Shown here: in pieces, positions 1 to 5,608 of the stretch | Position numbering within the stretch: position 1 is the first letter of the stretch | Layout: each line of letters begins with the position of its first letter | NCBI GenBank assembly: GCA_002372815.1 | Contig: DFIR01000029.1 | Span: forward strand, 17,282-23,093 | Reading direction: 5' to 3' | DNA length: 5,812 nucleotides | Origin: Lachnospiraceae bacterium UBA3692 | GTDB taxonomy: Bacteria; Bacillota; Clostridia; Lachnospirales; Lachnospiraceae | Made by a program: the position numbers and the translations under genes | The notes under the pieces: model-generated | The model's database searches: none | The model's input: only the letters and a program-made list of their open reading frames with translations | Told to the model about the DNA's origin: nothing

Positions 1-978
1 ATCATCATGCTGTTCGGCATCTGCGCCGTCATCGGCGCCGTGCTCAGCGGCCAGGGCGGCTTCCTGAACGCCATCCGGGAGCTCTCCGCCGTGAGCGCCG
101 AGGATATGGCGGTCCCTGCGCTCTCCGGCAGCAGCGGCCTGCTCACGTCCTTCTTCGGCCCCGATCCCGTGAACCTGCTGGGCGTCATCATCCTGACCTC
201 TCTCGGCACCTGGGGGCTTCCGCAGATGGTCCATAAGTTCTACGCCATCCGCGATGAGAAGGCCGTCCAGACCGGCACGATCGTCTCCACCTTCTTCGCC
301 GTGATCATCGCCGGCGGCTGCTACTTCCTCGGCGGCTTCGCCAGACTGTTCGACGTGCCGGCGATCTACAACGAGAGCGGCGCTGTCGTCTACGACAGCA
401 TCATTCCCCAGATGCTCTCGACGCTGCCCGATCTCCTGATCGGCATCGTGATCGTCCTCGTGCTCTCCGCCTCCATGTCCACACTCTCCTCACTGGTCCT
501 GACCTCCAGCTCCACCCTCACGCTGGACCTGCTCAAGGAGACCGTGATGAAGGATATGGACGAGCGCCGTCAGCTGGTCATCATGCGCGTCCTGATCGCG
601 GTGTTCATCCTGGTCTCCGTCCTGATCGCGCTGCATCCGCCCACCTTCATCGCGCAGCTGATGGGGATCTCCTGGGGTGCCCTGGCGGGTGCTTTCCTCG
701 CGCCTTTCATGTACGGTCTGTACTCGAAGAAGATCACCAGGGCGTCGGTCTGGGCCAGCTACATCGTGGGCGTCGGCCTCACCGTCTCCAATATGTTCCT
801 GAAGTTCATCAAGTCCCCGATCAATGCCGGCGCCGCTGCCATGATCGCCGGCCTCATCATCGTGCCGCTCGTGAGCATATTCACAAAGAAACCGTCCCAG
901 GCTTTCGTGGACGACATCTTCAGCAGCTACGACGTGACCGTGACCGTGCGCAAAGCGCACTCCCTCGAGGAGGAATGA
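1..978 (+). CDS. Sodium:solute symporter (SSS family), C-terminal part, 5' end outside window
   Basis: The reading frame is open from base 1, so the gene starts upstream. The 325 residues present are roughly the last two thirds of a usual ~500-residue SSS protein (PutP/vSGLT-like, LeuT fold), which couples uptake of a small solute to sodium entry across the inner membrane. Numbering from the Met at base 7, about eight hydrophobic segments can be seen (near 1-19, 56-75, 88-115, 139-170, 190-209, 213-238, 247-265 and 273-293). The family signature GLPQMVHKFYAIRD lies at 70-83. The helix with ASMSTLSS (155-162) matches the segment that supplies the Na2-site Ser/Thr pair in PutP and vSGLT, here S158 and T159. 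The last ~30 residues form a charged cytoplasmic tail ending in EEE. The substrate (amino acid, sugar, carboxylate or other) cannot be read from this fragment. No partner gene is visible; a hairpin terminator follows the stop codon closely. Confidence 0.93.
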   Translation: MIMLFGICAVIGAVLSGQGGFLNAIRELSAVSAEDMAVPALSGSSGLLTSFFGPDPVNLLGVIILTSLGTWGLPQMVHKFYAIRDEKAVQTGTIVSTFFAVIIAGGCYFLGGFARLFDVPAIYNESGAVVYDSIIPQMLSTLPDLLIGIVIVLVLSASMSTLSSLVLTSSSTLTLDLLKETVMKDMDERRQLVIMRVLIAVFILVSVLIALHPPTFIAQLMGISWGALAGAFLAPFMYGLYSKKITRASVWASYIVGVGLTVSNMFLKFIKSPINAGAAAMIAGLIIVPLVSIFTKKPSQAFVDDIFSSYDVTVTVRKAHSLEEE

Positions 979-1015
979 TCTCCGGCCCTTTCCGGAAGGC
1001 CATTTAAAATGAAGC

Positions 1016-1052
1016 AGCGGGAGGAACCTTGCAGTGACAGGTTCCTCCCGCT
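1016..1052 (+). terminator. Strong hairpin after the symporter gene, probable intrinsic terminator
   Basis: A perfect inverted repeat pairs 1016-1029 (AGCGGGAGGAACCT) with 1039-1052 (AGGTTCCTCCCGCT), 14 base pairs around a 9-base loop. It begins 37 bases after the symporter stop codon. On the + strand it is followed only by a weak T-rich stretch (TATACTTATG). On the minus strand it would be followed by TGCTTCATTTTAAATGG, which is a better U-tract, so it may work in either direction. The sortase start codon lies downstream, so the hairpin separates the two genes. A shorter, imperfect GGCC/GGCC hairpin at 984-1001 precedes it. Confidence 0.75.
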
Positions 1053-1057
1053 ATACT
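1029..1057 (+). promoter_or_regulatory. Possible sigma-A promoter for the sortase gene, overlapping the terminator hairpin
   Basis: TTGCAG at 1029-1034 and TATACT at 1052-1057 are separated by 17 bases, the ideal spacing for a housekeeping promoter. The -10 box matches TATAAT at 5 of 6 positions; the -35 box matches TTGACA at only its first three. Transcription would begin near 1064, giving a leader of about 45 bases before the ATG at 1109. The -35 box starts at the last base of the hairpin's left arm, and the spacer runs through the loop and right arm. The call rests on pattern and spacing only. Confidence 0.45.
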
Positions 1058-1108
1058 TATGAATTGGGGCACGATGTCTTCCCCGTATGCCGTGAAAGGA
1101 AGTCTCCC

Positions 1109-1981
1109 ATGCACGATCCTGTATATGACACAACCGAATCCGCCGGCACCGCCGGCAGCAAGAAGAAGAGCTCCGGCAGCAGCAGAATGCTCTACAACGT
1201 GATCCTGCTCGCCCTGCTCGCGGTCTTTCTCTACAGCGGATACAGGCTTCTGGGGATCGCCTCCGGATACCTCGCCGGCCGCAAAGAGTACGCCTCCACA
1301 GCGGACACCTATGTCAAGAAGGCGGAGCCCGCTGCCTCCGGCACCCAGACCGGCGATGCCGCTTCCGATCCTGCCGCACCCGCGGAGAGCGCAGAAAGCA
1401 CGGATCCGCCCGTGGTCCCTCCGATCAGCGTCGATTTCGACGGCCTGAAAGCCGTCAACCCGGAGGTCGTCGGCTGGATCTACAGCGAGGGCACGATCAT
1501 CAATTATCCGGTCCTGCGCGCGGAGGACAACGACAAATATCTGCACTACACCATGAACGGCTCCTACAACGACGGCGGAAGCATCTTCATGGACTGCCGC
1601 TGCCGCTCCGACCTCAGCGAGTTGTGCACGATCCTGTACGGACACCATATGAAGGACGGCTCCATGTTCGCCTCCCTGCACAACTACACGAAGTCGGAAT
1701 ATTACGACCAGCACCCGTACATGTGGTACCTCTCGCCCCGCGGCGACTACCGTCTGGACCTCTACGCGGGCTACCTGGACGACCCGGACGCGGATGTCTA
1801 CGATCTGTTCACGGACCAGGCGGCGCTCGACGAGTTCCTGCTGCACGCGGACGGCCGTTCCAACTTCACCAGAAAATATGATATGGAGAGCATCGAACAC
1901 ATCATGGTCCTCTCCACCTGCGCGTACGAATTCAACGACGCGCGCTATCTCGTGGTCTGCGTGCCGGTCAAGGTGCGCTGA
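1109..1981 (+). CDS. srtB: Class B sortase
   Basis: Membrane-anchored cysteine transpeptidase of 290 residues. Sortases cut a C-terminal sorting signal on an exported protein and join it to peptidoglycan. The ATG at 1109 is chosen because GAAAGGAAG lies just upstream at 1094-1102; the in-frame ATG at 1034 sits inside the terminator loop, has no ribosome site and would add 25 non-conserved residues. The N-terminus has a short cytoplasmic stretch rich in Lys/Ser, one membrane anchor at about 27-48, then an Ala/Pro/Ser/Glu-rich linker (about 72-107). The sortase domain follows, with VVGWIY near 120 and an INYPVL segment typical of class B. The catalytic triad is visible: H179 in YGHHMKDGSMF, C271 in LSTCAYEF and R279 in DARYLV. 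The 8-residue Cys-Arg spacing resembles clostridial SrtB. No substrate with an NPQTN- or SPKTG-like signal is encoded here, so the target is unknown. The gene appears to be monocistronic and converges on the thioesterase gene. Confidence 0.93.
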   Translation: MHDPVYDTTESAGTAGSKKKSSGSSRMLYNVILLALLAVFLYSGYRLLGIASGYLAGRKEYASTADTYVKKAEPAASGTQTGDAASDPAAPAESAESTDPPVVPPISVDFDGLKAVNPEVVGWIYSEGTIINYPVLRAEDNDKYLHYTMNGSYNDGGSIFMDCRCRSDLSELCTILYGHHMKDGSMFASLHNYTKSEYYDQHPYMWYLSPRGDYRLDLYAGYLDDPDADVYDLFTDQAALDEFLLHADGRSNFTRKYDMESIEHIMVLSTCAYEFNDARYLVVCVPVKVR

Positions 1982-1986
1982 CCGGT

Positions 1987-2018
1987 CTGCGCCGGCCGCA
2001 GGTCCCTGTTCAGGGCCT
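1987..2018. terminator. Weak paired hairpins between convergent genes
   Basis: The 28-base gap between the convergent sortase and thioesterase stops, with the first bases of the thioesterase 3' end, holds two small inverted repeats. CTGCG at 1987-1991 pairs with CGCAG at 1997-2001. AGG-T-CCCTG at 2000-2008 pairs with CAGGG-CCT at 2011-2018 around a 2-base loop (effectively 4 after opening a pair) with one bulge. They share bases 2000-2001, so only one could form fully. No T-tract follows on either strand, so a terminator role is uncertain. Confidence 0.22.
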
Positions 2019-2453
2019 GTAGCCGCCCGCCTGCACTTCGGCGACCAGGGTCCCGAGATCATCCGTCACCCTGGTCCTGTAGAAGAGCACTCTCCGCCCC
2101 TCTCTCACCGGCTCGCTCTCCGCGTACAGGATGCTGCCGCGCGCGCCCGTCAGAAAGCTGACCGCGCTCGTGAGCGTCACACTGAGTCTTGGCTGCTCGC
2201 CCTCACCGGTGTGCAGGACCGCCTCCACGTTGCTGGCGACCGCGTACGCGAAGTCCGCCATCGTGTAGTAGACCGCTCCCATCACACGTCCCGCGGCGTT
2301 GTAATGCCGCTCATCCAGCGCCAGGCGCACCTTTGCGTAGCCCGGCGCCGCCTCCGCGATCTCGATCCCGGTCGTCCCGGTCGCGTAGCGATCCCCTTCA
2401 AAGATGGCGCGAAGCCTTGCCATTTCTGCCTCAGTGATCAGATTCCTTTCCAT
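2010..2453 (-). CDS. PaaI-family hotdog-fold thioesterase
   Basis: A 147-residue protein, the usual size for a single hotdog-domain acyl-CoA thioesterase of the PaaI/YbgC-like superfamily. Such enzymes hydrolyse acyl- or aryl-CoA thioesters in the cytoplasm and act as dimers or tetramers. The signature region runs from H50 to N75: HYNAAGRVMG followed by the helix with TMADFAYA. D67 in that helix corresponds to the catalytic acid/base Asp of PaaI, and N52 to the conserved Asn. The usual HGG preceding the helix reads M58-G59-A60, so the His is absent. The start is supported by GGAG six bases upstream at 2460-2463. The gene lies 15 bases after glgB on the same strand and is probably translated from the same message. 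Its substrate is not evident, and the neighbours give no acyl-CoA pathway to assign it to. Confidence 0.85.
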   Translation of the reverse strand: MERNLITEAEMARLRAIFEGDRYATGTTGIEIAEAAPGYAKVRLALDERHYNAAGRVMGAVYYTMADFAYAVASNVEAVLHTGEGEQPRLSVTLTSAVSFLTGARGSILYAESEPVREGRRVLFYRTRVTDDLGTLVAEVQAGGYRP

Positions 2454-2459
2454 TCTGCA

Positions 2460-2470
2460 CTCCGTTCCTC
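2460..2470 (-). promoter_or_regulatory. Ribosome binding site of the thioesterase, adjoining the glgB stop codon
   Basis: Read on the minus strand, GAGGAACGGAG spans 2470-2460 and overlaps the last two bases of the glgB TGA (2471-2469). The GGAG at 2463-2460 is 6 bases from the thioesterase ATG; the upstream GAGG is too far to be the main site. A ribosome ending glgB would cover this site, which suggests translational coupling of the two genes. Confidence 0.6.
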
Positions 2471-4301
2471 ATAAAACATCATAAAGCACCGCTGTGTAAG
2501 CCGGCAGGATGAACGGCTGCGTTCTGCCTTTCTTCATCTGTACGGTCACATATGTCTCTTTGGTCCCGCCGCTGAACCTCTCCCAGTCCGAATGCAGGCG
2601 CAGGCGCAGCGCGTCGTCCTGCTCCGGCACGTGATAATACGTCTGCTCCGACGAGGAGAAATTGAACAGGGCGAAAGCCGCCGAATGTCTCCCGTTCCTG
2701 CGGATTCCGAAGACGTCGTGTCCCCTGTCGTTCATGGTGATCCAGGAGAATCCCTCCGGCTGATAGTCCATCTCCGACAGGGCCGGGAGCTCCCTGTACA
2801 GGCGGTTGAGTTCCTTCATGTACTCGTGGAAGGAATCATGGAGAGGATATTTCAGCAGGAACATGTCCGGGGCCTTCCGCTCGTCCCACTCCCGGAACAT
2901 GGCGATCTCGTTGCCCATGAAGTTCAGTTTCTTCCCCGGATGCAGGTACATGTACATGTAGAGGGCGCGCGCCTGGGGGAATTTCTCCTCGTAAGGGCCG
3001 AAGATCTTGTCGATGATCGTCTTCTTGCCGTGCACCACCTCGTCGTGGGACAGCGGCAGCAGATACCGCTCGTTGAAGAAATAGTACATGGAGAAAGTGA
3101 GCTTCTCCGGGACACCGGCCCGCTCCTCGCTGGTCTTCTTGAAATAGTCGAGGGTGTCGTTCATCCACCCCAGGTCCCACTTGTAGTCGAATCCCAGGCC
3201 CCCTCTGTCGGCAGGCACCGTGCAGCCGGGGTAGGAAGTAGAATCCTCCGCGATCAGCATGGCTGTCGGGTGCAGGCAGCGGATCCCGTGGTTCATCCGC
3301 TTGAGGAAGGCGATGTTCTCCGGGTTGACCCCGCGCCATTCTTCTCCCTGCCAGTAGATCAGGCGGCTGACGGCGTCCATCCGGAGCCCGTCGAAGTGGT
3401 ACTCCGCGAGCCAGTAGTTGGCCGCCGACTGCATGAAGCTGATCACTTCCCGGCGGGAATACATGAAATTGCAGGTGCCCCACTCGCTGTCCGAGACGTC
3501 GCTCGAAGGCAGCTCGTAGAGGCTGGTCCCGTCATACTTCAGCAGGCCGTAGCTGTCCCTCGCGAAATGCGCCGGGACGAAGTCCAGGATCGCCCCGAAC
3601 CCGGCCCTGTGCAGGCGGTCGATCAGCTCCCGCAGCTGCGCCGCGGTCCCGTAGCGGGAAGTCGGTGCGAAGAAGCCCGTGTTCTGGTAGCCCCAGCTCC
3701 CGTCGAAGGGATGCTCGGAGAGCGGCATGAACTCCACGTGCGTGTAGTGGTTCTCCCGCAGATACGCGATCAGCGGCTCCGCGATCTCATCATAGCGGTA
3801 CCAGCCGTCCTCCACGCGCGTCTGCTCTTCGTCTCCGTCCTGCTCCTTCTCCGCGGCGCTGTCCTTCCGCCGCCAGGAGCCGAGATGCATCTCGTAGATG
3901 TTGAGCGGGCTGTCATAGCACAGCGTGCGCTCCTGCATCCACTTGTCATCCTGAAACGTGTAGGAGCGCAGGTCCCGCAGCACGGACGCGAATCCGGGCC
4001 GCAGCTCCATGCCGAAGCCGTAGGGGTCACAGTGCTCGTACCGCCCGTTCTTCCCGTAGATGACGTACTTGTACATCTGCCCTTCGCGGGCGCCCGGCAC
4101 CGTGCACTCGAAGAATTCCGCGCGCACGCGCTCGGTCATCTCCTGTTCCTGCCAGCCGTTGAAATCGCCGATGAGCATCACGCGCTCGGCATTGGGAGCG
4201 AAGGTCCGGAAGACCGCCCCGTCTTCCGTCAGATGCGCCCCCAGGTACTGGTAGGCGTCAAAACAGTCCCCCATATAGAACTTCTGGAAATCAAATCCCA
4301 T
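2469..4301 (-). CDS. glgB: 1,4-alpha-glucan (glycogen) branching enzyme
   Basis: GH13 transferase that cuts an alpha-1,4 glucan chain and rejoins it by an alpha-1,6 bond, making branch points in storage glycogen in the cytoplasm. The 610 residues contain a CBM48 beta-sandwich at about 20-115 (FRTFAPNAERVMLIGDFNGW), the (beta/alpha)8 catalytic barrel at about 130-500 and an all-beta C-terminal domain. Conserved GH13 regions are clear: DFVPAHF with H245, GLRMDAV with nucleophile D309, IAEDS with acid/base E352, and LSHDEVVHGKK with transition-state Asp D420. HPFDGSWGYQ (197-206) is a branching-enzyme signature. The protein lacks the extra N-terminal domain of E. coli GlgB, as many Gram-positive forms do. 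It has an acidic insertion at about 146-166 after GSWRR, and the loop after D309 is shorter than in E. coli. The start is supported by AAAGGGGGAAG at 4316-4306. No other glycogen gene (glgA, C, D, P) is in view. It probably shares a transcript with the lipoprotein gene 41 bases upstream. Confidence 0.97.
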   Translation of the reverse strand: MGFDFQKFYMGDCFDAYQYLGAHLTEDGAVFRTFAPNAERVMLIGDFNGWQEQEMTERVRAEFFECTVPGAREGQMYKYVIYGKNGRYEHCDPYGFGMELRPGFASVLRDLRSYTFQDDKWMQERTLCYDSPLNIYEMHLGSWRRKDSAAEKEQDGDEEQTRVEDGWYRYDEIAEPLIAYLRENHYTHVEFMPLSEHPFDGSWGYQNTGFFAPTSRYGTAAQLRELIDRLHRAGFGAILDFVPAHFARDSYGLLKYDGTSLYELPSSDVSDSEWGTCNFMYSRREVISFMQSAANYWLAEYHFDGLRMDAVSRLIYWQGEEWRGVNPENIAFLKRMNHGIRCLHPTAMLIAEDSTSYPGCTVPADRGGLGFDYKWDLGWMNDTLDYFKKTSEERAGVPEKLTFSMYYFFNERYLLPLSHDEVVHGKKTIIDKIFGPYEEKFPQARALYMYMYLHPGKKLNFMGNEIAMFREWDERKAPDMFLLKYPLHDSFHEYMKELNRLYRELPALSEMDYQPEGFSWITMNDRGHDVFGIRRNGRHSAAFALFNFSSSEQTYYHVPEQDDALRLRLHSDWERFSGGTKETYVTVQMKKGRTQPFILPAYTAVLYDVL

Positions 4302-4342
4302 GCTGTCTTCCCCCTTTGATGTGTCAGCTGTTCCCCCTGTGC

Positions 4343-5554
4343 CTATTTCAGAAATGTGTTCCGGTAATCCCGGATCTCCTGCGCGTTCGACGCCGTCACC
4401 GGGACAGGGTCGAGGACCACAGAAGCGGGCACTTCCAGCGCGCAGAGCTTCACGGCCGCCGCAGCGATCTCCGCGGACTCCGTGACGCTGTCGAAATAGA
4501 CCGTCCCGGCGGCGGCACCGCCCACGATCTCCTGCAGCAGGTCTTCCTCCGCACCGGCCCCCAGGACCAGGATGTCCTTGCCCGGGTTCCTGCCAGCCTC
4601 ACGGACCGTCTCCAGGACGTCCTCCGCAAGGTCGTCATCACTGCAGACGATCATCTCCAGCGACTTGCCGTGCTGGCCGAGCGCAGCCTGCAGGTCCGCC
4701 TCCAGACTCTCTCCGTCCCGCAGCGTCCCCTTGCTCTCCGCCTGGATCTTCCGCTCCTTCAGCCCCGCCGCATAGGCGGCAGGGAGCATGTCCTGTGCGG
4801 TCCCTTCCTGTGTCACATACAGATACCGGATCGTCCCGTCCCCGTCATGGTCACAGGCCTTGGTCCCCAGCGTCTCCGTCAGGAGCGCCTGCACGGTCCC
4901 CCGCGCGTCAAAAGCGGCTCCGACGTAAGTGGCCGGCTGCTCCATGGCAGCCCAGCGCGCCTGTTCCTCCGGTGTCGGTGCCTGCTGCACGAAGATCACA
5001 GGCACATGCGCCTCCATCGCGATGCCGCAGACGTTCCGCACGGCGGCATCCGCCTCCGCCTGGGACATCTCGTCATCCCCGGGCTCCACGATCAGCAGAT
5101 CCGCGCCGCCGTCCAGCAGGCCGCGCACAGCCGCGGCCATCTTGTCCGGCTCGTCGCTGTTCTCCGCCATCAGGATCCTGTCCGCCGCAAAGCCGCGGCT
5201 CTCCAGCGCTTTCCGGAGGGCCGCAGGAAATTCCCGGTCTTCCGGGTCCTCGTCCTCTCCGTCCTCTTCGGCGTGATCGATGCATATGCCGATGACCGCC
5301 TCCGCGGGATCGACCGCGCGGAACGTCTCTTCGGCTGCCGGCTCCGCCGCTGCCTCCGCAGATGCTTCTGCCGGTCCTGCGGTCGTCTCTTCCGTCACAT
5401 TCTCCGCCGCGGCGGCTGCAGCCGCTGCTTCCTTCTGTGTCTCTCCCGCCGTGCTCTGCTGCGAGGCACAGCCTGTGAACAGATACAGACAGAGCAGCGC
5501 GCAGGACAGAAGCGCGCAGAGCCCTGTGCGTCTCCTTCTTCTCTCATCTCTCAT
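4343..5554 (-). CDS. Lipoprotein with periplasmic-binding-protein fold, divergent MglB relative
   Basis: 403 residues. An Arg-rich start (R5-R9), a hydrophobic segment (12-26) and LFTGC with C29 make a lipoprotein signal, so the mature protein should be tethered outside the membrane. An Ala/Glu/Thr-rich linker (about 32-80, including eight Ala in a row at 43-50) leads to a two-lobed sugar-binding-protein domain (Peripla_BP_4 type) from about 86. By eye it follows E. coli galactose-binding MglB: VPVIFVQQAP (183-193), YVGAAFDARG (210-219), a DHDGDG calcium-like loop (D235, D237, D239, T241), and AAGTVYFD (348-355). However, positions that touch sugar in MglB look replaced: A/T around 252-253 instead of His, no matching Arg near 258, and LGAGA at 331-335 instead of GVDA. 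An acidic insertion, EEDGEDEDPEDRE, occupies 96-108. The ATG is supported by AAAGGAAAG at 5569-5561. No ABC permease or ATPase is near, so it may be a sensor or orphan binding protein; ligand unknown. Confidence 0.8.
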   Translation of the reverse strand: MRDERRRRRTGLCALLSCALLCLYLFTGCASQQSTAGETQKEAAAAAAAAENVTEETTAGPAEASAEAAAEPAAEETFRAVDPAEAVIGICIDHAEEDGEDEDPEDREFPAALRKALESRGFAADRILMAENSDEPDKMAAAVRGLLDGGADLLIVEPGDDEMSQAEADAAVRNVCGIAMEAHVPVIFVQQAPTPEEQARWAAMEQPATYVGAAFDARGTVQALLTETLGTKACDHDGDGTIRYLYVTQEGTAQDMLPAAYAAGLKERKIQAESKGTLRDGESLEADLQAALGQHGKSLEMIVCSDDDLAEDVLETVREAGRNPGKDILVLGAGAEEDLLQEIVGGAAAGTVYFDSVTESAEIAAAAVKLCALEVPASVVLDPVPVTASNAQEIRDYRNTFLK

Positions 5555-5608
5555 GTCTGTCTTTCCTTTCTCTCTCCCCCGCAGTTGTCAGTATCATGAA
5601 ACGGACGC

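Noticed and set aside
1034..1108. N-terminal extension of the sortase from ATG 1034
   Set aside because: This start lies in the loop of the terminator hairpin, upstream of the predicted transcription start, with no Shine-Dalgarno site. The ATG at 1109 has GAAAGGAAG in place.
1004..2062. Open frame on the minus strand opposite the sortase gene (352 codons)
   Set aside because: It is antisense to a sortase with complete catalytic residues. It would also run into the thioesterase 3' end, and its Val/Arg/Gly-rich product has no motif.
2592..4319. Long open frame on the + strand opposite glgB (575 codons)
   Set aside because: It is wholly antisense to a well-supported glgB. Its sequence is rich in Val, Arg, His and Leu, as expected from the complement of a GC-biased gene, and it shows no family motif.
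5412..5425. 14-base perfect palindrome GCGGCTGCAGCCGC
   Set aside because: It lies within the codons for the Ala run of the lipoprotein and is explained by GCN codon composition. It is not in a position expected for an operator.
4316..5599. Long open frame on the + strand opposite the lipoprotein gene (427 codons)
   Set aside because: It is antisense to a gene with a good ribosome site, lipoprotein signal and recognisable fold. The Arg/Leu/Cys-rich product has no recognisable domain.
5555..5608. Possible promoter or terminator between ccsA and the lipoprotein gene
   Set aside because: Apart from the ribosome site at 5561-5569, I found no convincing -35/-10 pair or hairpin with a T-tract in these 54 bases.
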